Below the pieces are notes generated by a model. It had not been told where the DNA came from and searched no databases. It saw nothing but the letters and a program-made list of their open reading frames with translations. Source: Flavobacteriaceae bacterium UBA5534 (GTDB lineage: Bacteria > Bacteroidota > Bacteroidia > Flavobacteriales > Flavobacteriaceae). Taken from it: a DNA stretch of 64,000 bases. Shown here piece after piece: positions 35,412 through 43,529 of this stretch. The stretch is taken from NCBI GenBank assembly GCA_002426015.1, contig DINS01000004.1:194001-258000 (forward strand), read 5' to 3'. Within the stretch, counting starts at the first letter, position 1; every line of letters starts with the position of its first letter. Made by a program: the position numbers and the translations under genes.

Positions 35412-35431
35412 TTAATTTAAATTTTATAACT

Positions 35432-35641
35432 ATGACTATTACTGGAATTGCAGCTATTGGAGCTGGTTTAGCAGCTATTGGAGCTGGAGTTGGTATTGGT
35501 AAAATTGGTGGATCAGCTATGGAAGCTATGGCGCGTCAACCAGAAATGCACGGTAAGATTCAATCTTCTGCATTAATTTTAGCAGCCTTCGTAGAAGCGG
35601 TAGCACTATTTGGTGTTGTTGTTGCTTTCTTACAAGGGTAA
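35432..35641 (+). CDS. atpE: F0F1 ATP synthase subunit c
   Basis: The 69-residue hairpin protein forms the rotor ring. Helix 1 is glycine-rich (AIGAGLAAIGAGVGIGKIGG), the polar loop carries ARQPE, and helix 2 holds the proton-binding Glu55 in AAFVEAVALFG. The residue after Glu55 is Ala, not Thr, and helix 1 lacks the Gln of sodium-type rings, so it is a proton ring. A hairpin immediately follows the gene and may set its expression relative to atpF. Confidence 0.97.
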   Translation: MTITGIAAIGAGLAAIGAGVGIGKIGGSAMEAMARQPEMHGKIQSSALILAAFVEAVALFGVVVAFLQG

Positions 35642-35650
35642 AAACCTATA

Positions 35651-35683
35651 AACACAGAGGTAACGGTTGGTTGCTTCTGTGTT
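35651..35683 (+). promoter_or_regulatory. Long intercistronic hairpin between atpE and atpF
   Basis: A 14-base stem (35651-35664 with 35670-35683, two G-U pairs, five-base loop GGTTG) lies 9 bases after the atpE stop and is followed by TTTT. It could partly terminate transcription or protect the atpE end of the message. There is no weak T-run long enough to call it a full terminator, and transcription must continue to atpF. Confidence 0.6.
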
Positions 35684-35716
35684 TTATTAAATTTAAGTTA
35701 TTTAAAACAAAACAAA

Positions 35717-36211
35717 ATGGATTTAATTACACCTGGATTTGGACTTGTATTTTGGACAGCAATCACATTTTTATGCTTGCTTTTCATCTTAAGAAAATTT
35801 GCTTGGAAACCTATTCTTGGCGCTGTTGAAGACAGAGAAGAAGGTATCAAGAGCGCTTTGGCATCAGCTGAAAACGCTCGTAAAGAAATGCAAAACCTAA
35901 AGGCAGACAACGAACGTATCCTTAACGAGGCTCGTGCAGAACGTGAAGTGATGTTAAAAGACGCACGTGATATTAAAGCAAAGATGATTGCTGATGCTAA
36001 AGGAGAAGCGCAAGCACAAGCAGCCAAAATGATTGAGCAAGCACAAACAGCTATTGAAAGCGAGAAAAAAGCAGCAATGGCCGAATTGAGAAATCAAGTG
36101 GCAAGCTTATCGGTAGATATCGCTGAAAAGGTAGTGCGTGAAGAATTATCTAACAAAGACAAACAATTAAAATTAGTGGAGTCGATGTTAAGTGAAGCAA
36201 CACTAAACTAA
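35717..36211 (+). CDS. atpF: F0F1 ATP synthase subunit b
   Basis: The 164-residue peripheral stalk subunit has one N-terminal membrane helix (about residues 8-27: GLVFWTAITFLCLLFILRKF) and a long alanine/glutamate-rich coiled coil to the C-terminus, where it contacts the delta subunit. The block WKPILGAVEDREEGI follows the membrane helix. It begins 75 bases after atpE and 6 bases separate it from atpH. Confidence 0.95.
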   Translation: MDLITPGFGLVFWTAITFLCLLFILRKFAWKPILGAVEDREEGIKSALASAENARKEMQNLKADNERILNEARAEREVMLKDARDIKAKMIADAKGEAQAQAAKMIEQAQTAIESEKKAAMAELRNQVASLSVDIAEKVVREELSNKDKQLKLVESMLSEATLN

Positions 36212-36217
36212 TTAAAA

Positions 36218-36754
36218 ATGGCACAAACAAGAGCAGCAGTACGATACGCAAAGGCGGTTTTGGATTTGGCTAAAAATCAAAAATCAGCAGTCGTTGTAAA
36301 TGATGATATGAAGGCTATTGCTAATGCAGTTGCTGCAAGCAAAGACTTGAGTGATATGTTACACAGTCCCGTGTTGCGTACAGCTACAAAAAAATCTGCT
36401 TTGTTAGCAGTGTTTACAAATTTAAACGATTTAAGCATCAACCTTATTGATACACTTATTGAAAACAAGCGTATTAATATTTTAGGTGATGTCGCTCAAA
36501 AATACAATCAGTTATTTGATCAGTTTCAAGGGACTCAAGTTGCAAAAGTAACAACAGCAATTCCCCTAAATGACGATTTAAAAATGAAAGTACTGGCCAA
36601 AGTAAAAGAACTTACAGGAAAAGACGCAGAAATTGAAAACATCATTGATGAGTCAATTCTTGGAGGGTTCATACTACGTGTTGGAGATATTCAGTACAAT
36701 GCTAGTATTGCAAATAAATTAAGCAAGTTAAAAAGAGAATTTACATTAAACTAA
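36218..36754 (+). CDS. atpH: F0F1 ATP synthase subunit delta
   Basis: The 178-residue delta (OSCP) subunit starts AQTRAAVRYAKAVLDLAKNQ, the typical helical N-terminal domain, and ends with DESILGGFILRVGDIQYNAS and NKLSKLKREF. It links the b stalk to the alpha/beta crown. The next gene, atpA, begins after a 56-base gap containing a heptamer repeat. Confidence 0.95.
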   Translation: MAQTRAAVRYAKAVLDLAKNQKSAVVVNDDMKAIANAVAASKDLSDMLHSPVLRTATKKSALLAVFTNLNDLSINLIDTLIENKRINILGDVAQKYNQLFDQFQGTQVAKVTTAIPLNDDLKMKVLAKVKELTGKDAEIENIIDESILGGFILRVGDIQYNASIANKLSKLKREFTLN

Positions 36755-36771
36755 AGGGTTGGAATCAGATG

Positions 36772-36806
36772 TCTAACATCTAATATCTAACGTCTAATAT
36801 CTAATA
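36772..36806 (+). repeat. Five tandem heptamers (TCTAANN) in the atpH-atpA spacer
   Basis: The units TCTAACA, TCTAATA, TCTAACG, TCTAATA and TCTAATA stand head to tail and end 4 bases before the atpA ATG at 36811. The variable positions are only the last two bases. This occupies most of the 5' leader region of atpA and could affect translation or be a slippage-prone repeat. Confidence 0.75.
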
Positions 36807-36810
36807 AAAA

Positions 36811-38391
36811 ATGGCAGAAGTAAAACCAGCTGAAATTTCAGCAATCTTAAAGCAACAACTTTCAGGTTTTGAAGCAAGTGCTTCATTAGACGAAGTAGGA
36901 ACAGTGTTAACTGTTGGAGATGGTATTGCACGTGTTTACGGATTATCAAACGTTCAATATGGAGAATTAGTTGAATTTGCAGATGGTCTTGAAGGCATCG
37001 TATTGAATCTTGAAGAAGATAACGTAGGTGTTGTATTATTGGGTCCTTCAAAAACAATTAGCGAAGGATCAACAGTAAAACGTACCAATCGTATTGCTTC
37101 TTTAAAAGTAGGAGAAGAGATTGTTGGACGTGTTGTTGATACACTTGGTAACCCAATTGATGGTAAAGGCCCAATTGGTGGAAAACTATATGAAATGCCA
37201 TTAGAGCGCAAAGCGCCTGGTGTTATTTTCCGTCAGCCAGTTACTGAACCATTACAAACAGGTATCAAATCGATTGATGCAATGATTCCTGTTGGCCGTG
37301 GTCAACGTGAGCTGGTAATTGGTGACCGTCAAACCGGAAAAACAGCGGTTTGTATAGATACCATTATCAATCAAAAAGAATTTTATGATGCAGGTGAGCC
37401 TGTATATTGTATATATGTAGCAGTTGGTCAAAAAGCATCAACAGTAGCTTTGATTGCAAAAACATTAGAAGAAAAAGGAGCCCTAGCATATACAACTATT
37501 GTAGCTGCTAACGCATCAGATCCTGCTGCAATGCAAGTGTATGCGCCTTTTGCTGGTGCTGCAATTGGAGAATATTTTAGAGATACTGGTCGTCCAGCAT
37601 TGATTGTTTTTGATGATTTATCAAAACAAGCAGTTGCATACCGTGAGATTTCATTATTATTACGTCGTCCACCAGGACGTGAGGCGTATCCTGGAGACGT
37701 TTTCTACTTACACTCTCGTTTGTTAGAGCGTTCTGCAAAAGTGATCGCTAATGATGAGATTGCTAAAAACATGAATGATTTACCTGACACATTAAAGCCA
37801 ATTGTTAAAGGTGGAGGTTCGTTAACGGCATTGCCAATTATCGAAACACAAGCAGGTGACGTATCGGCATATATCCCAACAAACGTAATCTCGATTACTG
37901 ATGGTCAAATTTTCTTGGATGGTGATTTATTTAACTCTGGTGTACGTCCAGCGATTAACGTAGGTATTTCTGTATCTCGTGTTGGTGGTAATGCACAAAT
38001 TAAATCAATGAAGAAAGTTGCAGGAACATTAAAATTAGACCAAGCACAATATCGTGAGTTAGAAGCATTTGCTAAATTTGGTTCTGACCTTGATGCAGTT
38101 ACTTTAAACGTTATCGAAAAAGGAAAACGTAACGTTGAAATTTTAAAACAAGCACAAAACGACCCATTCAAAGTTGAAGATCAAATTGCTATTATTTATG
38201 CAGGATCTAAAAACTTATTGAGAGATGTACCTGTTGAAAAAGTTAAAGAATTTGAAAGAGATTATTTAGAGTTCTTAAAAGCAAAGCATAGCGATGTTCT
38301 TGCGTCATTAAAAGCAGGTAAACTTACTGATGAAGTTACAGATACATTAACTACTGTAGCTAAAGAATTATCAGCAAAGTACAGAAAGTAA
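36811..38391 (+). CDS. atpA: F0F1 ATP synthase subunit alpha
   Basis: The 526-residue non-catalytic nucleotide-binding subunit has Walker A GDRQTGKTAV starting at about residue 171, the RQPVTEPLQTGIKSIDAMIP block, and the LIVFDDLSKQAVAYREISLL region with the RRPPGREAYPGDVFYLHSRL signature (about residue 295). Length is standard. The gene is preceded by the heptamer repeat and followed after 55 bases by atpG. The catalytic beta gene is not beside it. Confidence 0.97.
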   Translation: MAEVKPAEISAILKQQLSGFEASASLDEVGTVLTVGDGIARVYGLSNVQYGELVEFADGLEGIVLNLEEDNVGVVLLGPSKTISEGSTVKRTNRIASLKVGEEIVGRVVDTLGNPIDGKGPIGGKLYEMPLERKAPGVIFRQPVTEPLQTGIKSIDAMIPVGRGQRELVIGDRQTGKTAVCIDTIINQKEFYDAGEPVYCIYVAVGQKASTVALIAKTLEEKGALAYTTIVAANASDPAAMQVYAPFAGAAIGEYFRDTGRPALIVFDDLSKQAVAYREISLLLRRPPGREAYPGDVFYLHSRLLERSAKVIANDEIAKNMNDLPDTLKPIVKGGGSLTALPIIETQAGDVSAYIPTNVISITDGQIFLDGDLFNSGVRPAINVGISVSRVGGNAQIKSMKKVAGTLKLDQAQYRELEAFAKFGSDLDAVTLNVIEKGKRNVEILKQAQNDPFKVEDQIAIIYAGSKNLLRDVPVEKVKEFERDYLEFLKAKHSDVLASLKAGKLTDEVTDTLTTVAKELSAKYRK

Positions 38392-38446
38392 GACCTAATC
38401 AATAAACCAATACTTCTTTTCTTTGGAAAAGATTTAGGATAGTAAA

Positions 38447-39307
38447 ATGGCAAACTTAAAAGAAATACGTAACAGAATATCATCGGTGTCATCTACGATG
38501 CAGATTACCAGTGCCATGAAAATGGTATCTGCTGCAAAGTTAAAGAAGGCTCAAGATGCTATTACAGCAATGCGTCCTTATTCTGATAAATTGACAGAGC
38601 TTTTACAAAGTTTAAGCGCTACGTTAGATGCAGATTCTGGAAGTAAATTTGCTGACCAAAGAACGGTTAACAAAGTATTGCTTGTTCCAATAACGTCTAA
38701 CAGAGGTTTGGCTGGAGCATTCAATTCTAACATCATCAAGCAGGTGAACACTTTAACCAGTACAACTTATGCTAATCATGAAATATCGTATTTGGTACTA
38801 GGTAAAAAAGCAAATGATGCCTTTAAAAAATCTAACAAAGTGATTGCAAACAAAAGTGCTGTCTATGATGATCTAACTTTTGATAATGTTGCGGAGATTG
38901 CTGAACTGTTGATGAATAAATTCTTGACACATGAGGCTGACAAAATAGTTTTGGTTTATAATAAATTTAAAAACGCAGCAACACAAGAGGTAATGAGTGA
39001 ACAGTTTTTACCAATAGTTCCTATTGCAAGTGATGTTAATGTTAATTTGGATTATATCTTTGAACCATCTAAAGCTGAAATTGTTGAGCAATTGATACCA
39101 AAATCATTGAAAACTCAATTATTTAAGGCAATCAGAGACTCTTTTGCAAGCGAGCATGGAGCGCGTATGACTGCAATGCACAAGGCAACAGACAATGCAA
39201 CCGAGTTAAGAGACCAATTGAAATTGACTTACAACAAAGCGCGTCAGGCATCTATTACCAATGAAATCCTTGAAATCGTTGGTGGTGCAGAAGCATTGAA
39301 TAATTAA
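38447..39307 (+). CDS. atpG: F0F1 ATP synthase subunit gamma
   Basis: The 286-residue rotor shaft subunit begins ANLKEIRNRISSVSSTMQIT with SAMKMVSAAKLKKAQ, and its C-terminal helix holds EHGARMTAMHKATDNA and ITNEILEIVGGAEAL, both hallmark sequences. It is the last gene of this operon: a hairpin terminator follows, and atpD and atpC are not in the window, consistent with the split arrangement of Bacteroidota. Confidence 0.96.
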   Translation: MANLKEIRNRISSVSSTMQITSAMKMVSAAKLKKAQDAITAMRPYSDKLTELLQSLSATLDADSGSKFADQRTVNKVLLVPITSNRGLAGAFNSNIIKQVNTLTSTTYANHEISYLVLGKKANDAFKKSNKVIANKSAVYDDLTFDNVAEIAELLMNKFLTHEADKIVLVYNKFKNAATQEVMSEQFLPIVPIASDVNVNLDYIFEPSKAEIVEQLIPKSLKTQLFKAIRDSFASEHGARMTAMHKATDNATELRDQLKLTYNKARQASITNEILEIVGGAEALNN

Positions 39308-39311
39308 AAAA

Positions 39312-39333
39312 ATTCCTGCAAAAGTAGGAATCT
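39312..39333. repeat. Interspersed ATTCCTGCNAAAGNAGGAATCT palindrome
   Basis: ATTCCT (39312-39317) pairs with AGGAAT (39326-39331) in a short hairpin just after atpG. A near-identical element lies at 51785-51806 and half-copies at 25927-25940 and 48048-48060. It may help terminate, but the stronger terminator follows at 39351. Confidence 0.5.
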
Positions 39334-39350
39334 TAAAATAGTATATGAAA

Positions 39351-39380
39351 GCCTCACTTTGTAAGAAGTGAGGCTTTTTT
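39351..39380 (+). terminator. Intrinsic terminator of the ATP synthase operon
   Basis: GCCTCACTT (39351-39359) pairs with AAGTGAGGC (39366-39374), followed by six T residues. It ends the message behind atpG. Confidence 0.85.
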
Positions 39381-39436
39381 GTTTGCAATAAATTAATTTT
39401 CATATATTTAACGTCCAAATCTTAACCTACAAACCA

Positions 39437-39916
39437 ATGAAACTGATCAAAAAATCAATCTTCAAGCTCTTTGTAACATTCACTATTTTGAGCACATTGC
39501 AATGTTCTAGTTCAAAATATAAGTTACAGGAAACACCTGCTTTTCAATTTGATAGTGTTTATTTTCAAGAATGGTACGCCGGAATTAAAGTTGGTGGCAC
39601 TGGGATTAATATGTATTTCCCAAATCTTAATGACGCTAACACAGTAACAATGGATAGTGTCTATTTCCGAAACCTTAAGGGCAAATTAGTAAGAGGACGA
39701 TCGATGTATTCGGCAATTCTAAAAAACCGATCACCTTATGATACGACACCAATCAACCCTTCAATGAAGCCTGCGTTTAAATTGTTGGCAAGTGAATGCG
39801 TTGTGAGCTATATCGAAAAAGGGGAAATAAAATACTTTAAGTTAAAAAACATCAATGAAAGAGAAGGTGTTTATTATGAGGACGGCCCACCTACTACTAT
39901 GGCAACCGTTGATTAA
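39437..39916 (+). CDS. Lipoprotein of unknown function, tandem paralogue 1
   Basis: The 159-residue protein has a lipoprotein signal peptide (lipobox STLQCSSS, Cys about residue 23) and an otherwise small soluble domain. The block WYAGIKVGGTGINMYFPNLN (about residue 46) with DSVYFRNLKGKLV matches WVAGIQGGGSGINLFIPLRT and DSVYFRGQVTNLK in the next gene, so the two are paralogues. No named family is recognised. It would be anchored in the outer or inner membrane. A terminator separates it from the next gene. Confidence 0.75.
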   Translation: MKLIKKSIFKLFVTFTILSTLQCSSSKYKLQETPAFQFDSVYFQEWYAGIKVGGTGINMYFPNLNDANTVTMDSVYFRNLKGKLVRGRSMYSAILKNRSPYDTTPINPSMKPAFKLLASECVVSYIEKGEIKYFKLKNINEREGVYYEDGPPTTMATVD

Positions 39917-39945
39917 AATAAACTCACGACATTTCAATAAATCAG

Positions 39946-39971
39946 GCCTTGCTTTTCAGTAAGGCTTTTTT
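39946..39971 (+). terminator. Intrinsic terminator between the tandem lipoprotein genes
   Basis: GCCTTGCT (39946-39953) pairs with AGTAAGGC (39958-39965, one G-U pair), loop TTTC, followed by six T residues. It lies behind the first lipoprotein gene. Confidence 0.75.
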
Positions 39972-40021
39972 ATGGTACATTAATTGATTTATTATCTTTA
40001 TAAATGAATAAACTGTTTCAA

Positions 40022-40534
40022 ATGAAAGTTTTTAAAATTGTATTATTTGGTATAGGAATATTAATTGGCCTAACCAGTTGCTCATCGGCTCAAAAGCTGC
40101 TAAAAACTTCGCCAATAAGTTTTGGCGATGCCTATTGTCAAAGTTGGGTTGCAGGTATACAAGGAGGAGGCTCTGGCATTAATTTGTTTATTCCATTAAG
40201 GACAGAACTTCCCAAAGGGGTTCAATTAGACTCTGTTTATTTCAGAGGGCAAGTCACAAATTTAAAGCGTATTGAGGGCAATGAGGTAATGTATGCTGCT
40301 TATTTTAGAACGGAATATAATGACTTGAAAAGCTTGGAAAGTAACGATATAAAAGAAAAAAAGAATCATAAATCACAAATGCACAATCAAGAATTTCCTT
40401 TTGAATTAGAAGATACCGAATGCGTGGTCACATTTAAAAAAGGGATTGAGACAATGTATTTTAAGATTGAGAACATTACCCAAAAACCTTCTGAACATTA
40501 CCCAAGTGCTCCACCAAATAAACAGCAAGACTAA
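40022..40534 (+). CDS. Lipoprotein of unknown function, tandem paralogue 2
   Basis: The 170-residue protein starts best at ATG 40022, which gives a compact lipoprotein signal (KIVLFGIGILIGLTSCSS); a second ATG at 40004 would add six residues. The WVAGIQGGGSGINLFIPL and DSVYFRG blocks are shared with the preceding gene, as is the TECVVTFKKGIETMYFKIEN C-terminal motif (SECVVSYIEKGEIKYFKLKN there). It has an extra KSLESNDIKEKKNHKSQMHN insertion of about 20 residues. Function is unknown. Confidence 0.75.
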   Translation: MKVFKIVLFGIGILIGLTSCSSAQKLLKTSPISFGDAYCQSWVAGIQGGGSGINLFIPLRTELPKGVQLDSVYFRGQVTNLKRIEGNEVMYAAYFRTEYNDLKSLESNDIKEKKNHKSQMHNQEFPFELEDTECVVTFKKGIETMYFKIENITQKPSEHYPSAPPNKQQD

Positions 40535-40619
40535 ATTAGCAAAGAGTGCTTTACCAACTCCAAAAATTGTGTAACTCTTTAAGATTGCATACTTTTAGCA
40601 TCATATTAATCAACTACTT

Positions 40620-42083
40620 TTGAGCGGATTTAAAAACCTTTTTAAGCAAACATTCATTTATGGTTTAGCAACTGTTTTACCTCGAATGTTAAGCTTCTTA
40701 TTGGTACCACTTTATACGACACCAGGAGTTCTTACTTCCGTTGCAGAATATGGTAAGGTATCCATTATTTTTTCGTGGTTTGTCATTTTCAATGTCATTT
40801 TGGCCTATGGGATGGAAACTGCTTTTTTCCGTTTTTTTAATAAAGAAGAAGACCAAAACAAAGTTATTGGAACCTCGACGATAGCACTGATGATTTCTTC
40901 ATTAGGGTTCTTTTTATTGGCCTTTTTATTTAAGGAACAAATAGCTTCAATGACAGATATTAAAGCTGAATATATTTCTTTGGTCATTTGGGTTTTGTTA
41001 TTGGACGCTTTGGTGATAATCCCATTTGCGTGGCTGCGAGCAAAAGGAAAATCGACAACTTATGCCATTATCAAAATTTTAAATGTCGCTATTAATTTAG
41101 GATTGAATATCTTCTTTTTGATATATCTAAAAAAATGGGCTTCAGAAAATTCACTTTTAGAAACCATTTATTTGCCAAACTTTGAAATCAACTACATCTT
41201 TATATCCAACTTGGTTGCCAGTGCAGCCACATTATTGATGATGTTACATTTCTATTTTAAAATCAAGTACACCTTTGATTCAAGTCTATTTAAAAAAATG
41301 ATGAGTTACGCAATTCCAGTTCTTATAGCTGGTATTGCGTTTTCGATTAACGAAACATTCGATAGAATTCTTTTGGATTATTTGCTGCCAAATGATATTG
41401 CCGAAACCAAAGTCGGGATGTATTCTGCTTGTTATAAATTAGCCGTATTTATGACCTTATTTGCTACAGCTTATAGGCTTGGAATAGAACCTTATTTTTT
41501 TAGCCATGCAAAATCTGAAAATCCTCAAAAAAACTATGCGCGAATCTTAGAGTTTTTTGTTGCATTTGGCTCCATAATGGTGTTAACCGTTGTTGTATTT
41601 GCTGATGTCTTAAAGCCTTACATAGTGAGAAGTGAAGCGTATTGGGAGGCTATGTGGATTGTACCTTTTATTTTGATTGCTAATTTTTGTTTGGGTATTT
41701 ATCACAACCTTTCAGTTTGGTATAAAATTACTGACAGGACTAAATTTGGAGCTTATATTTCAGTTTTTGGAGCCTTGTTGACTTTAGGGCTTAACTTTTG
41801 GTTGATTCCAATCATAGGCTATAAAGGTTCTGCGATTGCCACTTTAGTTGCTTACAGCAGCATGATGATTGCATCCTACTATTATGGGCAGAAATATTAT
41901 CCAATTCCCTATAATTTAAAAAAAATGAGCCTCTATCTGTTGCTTTCATCAGCATTTTCGGTAATTTCGTTTTATGTTTACAGAGACTATTTCTATGTTG
42001 GAGTAGGGTTACTGATTCTGTATTTGACGATAGTTTATATTTTCGAAAAAAAACAGATACAGCAATTATTAAAGAGCAAATGA
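40620..42083 (+). CDS. Polysaccharide/lipid II-type flippase (oligosaccharide flippase family), TTG start
   Basis: The 487-residue protein has 14 predicted membrane helices and begins SGFKNLFKQTFIYGLATVLPR, the strongly conserved start of Bacteroidota oligosaccharide flippases next to dut. The codon is TTG at 40620; no ATG precedes this block. GMETAFFRFF (about residue 65) and FSINETFDRILLDYLLP (about residue 240) are family blocks. It probably flips a lipid-linked glycan of the cell envelope rather than of the polysaccharide locus at the left, because its neighbours are dut, TPR and EnvC-like genes. Confidence 0.82.
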   Translation: MSGFKNLFKQTFIYGLATVLPRMLSFLLVPLYTTPGVLTSVAEYGKVSIIFSWFVIFNVILAYGMETAFFRFFNKEEDQNKVIGTSTIALMISSLGFFLLAFLFKEQIASMTDIKAEYISLVIWVLLLDALVIIPFAWLRAKGKSTTYAIIKILNVAINLGLNIFFLIYLKKWASENSLLETIYLPNFEINYIFISNLVASAATLLMMLHFYFKIKYTFDSSLFKKMMSYAIPVLIAGIAFSINETFDRILLDYLLPNDIAETKVGMYSACYKLAVFMTLFATAYRLGIEPYFFSHAKSENPQKNYARILEFFVAFGSIMVLTVVVFADVLKPYIVRSEAYWEAMWIVPFILIANFCLGIYHNLSVWYKITDRTKFGAYISVFGALLTLGLNFWLIPIIGYKGSAIATLVAYSSMMIASYYYGQKYYPIPYNLKKMSLYLLLSSAFSVISFYVYRDYFYVGVGLLILYLTIVYIFEKKQIQQLLKSK

Positions 42084-42116
42084 TGTCTTATCAATATGAC
42101 AGTATAAAATAAAAAA

Positions 42117-42551
42117 ATGACCATAAAAATCATCAACAAATCCAATCACGCATTACCAAACTATGAGACCATAGCATCTGCTGGAATGGATTTACGCGCT
42201 AGTTTATCAGAATCGAGAATTTTAAAACCATTAGAAAGAAGCATCGTCGGAACTGGGTTGTTCATCGAATTGCCTATAGGCTTTGAAGCACAAGTGAGGC
42301 CACGTAGTGGATTGGCAGCAAAAAAGGGAATAACAGTTCTTAACGCACCAGGCACTATAGATGCTGATTACAGAGGCGAAATTGGCGTTATTTTGGTTAA
42401 TCTATCTGATGAAGATTTTGTGGTAAATAATGGTGAGCGCATTGCCCAACTGGTCATCGCAAAGCATGAGCGTGCCGAATGGATGGAAGTAGATCAACTT
42501 TCTGAAACCTCTCGTGGTGAAGGTGGTTTTGGAAGCACAGGAACGAAATAA
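42117..42551 (+). CDS. dut: Deoxyuridine 5'-triphosphate nucleotidohydrolase
   Basis: The 144-residue trimeric dUTPase has all five motifs: SAGMDLRA (about residue 21), QVRPRSGLAAKKGI (about residue 60), NAPGTIDADYRGEI (about residue 77), NGERIAQLVI (about residue 101) and the C-terminal arm RGEGGFGSTG. It hydrolyses dUTP to dUMP, protecting DNA from uracil and feeding thymidylate synthesis. It sits 33 bases after the flippase gene and 8 bases before a TPR gene. Confidence 0.97.
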   Translation: MTIKIINKSNHALPNYETIASAGMDLRASLSESRILKPLERSIVGTGLFIELPIGFEAQVRPRSGLAAKKGITVLNAPGTIDADYRGEIGVILVNLSDEDFVVNNGERIAQLVIAKHERAEWMEVDQLSETSRGEGGFGSTGTK

Positions 42552-42559
42552 GCAAAAAA

Positions 42560-43525
42560 ATGAAAAAAAAGCTACTTCTTGTTTTAACAGTTCTATTCAG
42601 CATTTCGGTCAACGCTCAAGTTGAAACTTCCGACAAGCTGGAATCAATTTCTAAAGCTGCTTGTGAGTGCATCTATGAAATTGATTTGAATGAAAGTAAG
42701 GAAATTAAAAGCGAAAAGATTTCTGACTGCATAAAAGCAGCAATAAGTGCTGACCAACTTCAAAGTAAATTGACCGAATTATTTAATAAGACCAAAGATA
42801 CGCTTGACAAAATTGAAGACATCACTAAAGTTGATACTTTAACGCTCGATGGTGATGTGAACATAGTCATAAATGATAAAGAAAATTATGACGAGGTTGA
42901 AGAATATCTTTATGAAAATTGTCCTGTAATGAAAACCATATACTTTACGGATAACAAAAGACACAAAAATTCTTTTTCAGATAGAAAAAAGGCGATGAAG
43001 TTTTATGAAGAAGGACAAACGGCTTTTGCAAATGAAGAATACGCTAAAGCCATCACACTTTTTAATAAGGCTGTAAAAATAGACAAGAACTTTGCATTTG
43101 CTTGGGATAATTTGGGTTATAGCTATAGAAGATTGGGTAATTACAAACAAGCTATTGATTGTTATAAAAAGTCGTTAGCACTCGACCCTAAAGGAAAAAT
43201 GCCATTAATGAACATAGCCGTCGCTTATCAATTAGACAATGATCTCAAAAGCTCAAAAAAGGCATATCAACACTTTGGTGAACTTTATCCAGACGACCCA
43301 GAAGCATTTTATGGTTTAGGTAGAATCTATATGTTTGAGGATGATTATGAACCTGCATTAGATAATATGATTAAAGCGTATATGTTGTATGTAGAAATGG
43401 AATCGCCTTATAATATCGATGCCCAAAAGCATATTGTGATGATTTATAACAGCATGGAAGAAAACGGAACGATTGAGAAATTTTATGAGATAGTAAAAAA
43501 ACATAATCTCACGATAAACGAATAA
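42560..43525 (+). CDS. Secreted or periplasmic TPR-repeat protein
   Basis: The 321-residue protein has a Sec signal peptide (MKKKLLLVLTVLFSISVNAQ), a cysteine-containing N-terminal domain (CECIYEIDLNESKEIKSEKI) and tetratricopeptide repeats between about residues 145 and 290 (EEYAKAITLFNKAVKIDKNF, GNYKQAIDCYKKSLALDP). It belongs to the run dut-TPR-nucleotidyltransferase-TPR-DUF4292-EnvC. The role is probably scaffolding in the periplasm. The next gene starts 4 bases downstream. Confidence 0.8.
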   Translation: MKKKLLLVLTVLFSISVNAQVETSDKLESISKAACECIYEIDLNESKEIKSEKISDCIKAAISADQLQSKLTELFNKTKDTLDKIEDITKVDTLTLDGDVNIVINDKENYDEVEEYLYENCPVMKTIYFTDNKRHKNSFSDRKKAMKFYEEGQTAFANEEYAKAITLFNKAVKIDKNFAFAWDNLGYSYRRLGNYKQAIDCYKKSLALDPKGKMPLMNIAVAYQLDNDLKSSKKAYQHFGELYPDDPEAFYGLGRIYMFEDDYEPALDNMIKAYMLYVEMESPYNIDAQKHIVMIYNSMEENGTIEKFYEIVKKHNLTINE

Positions 43526-43529
43526 AAAA

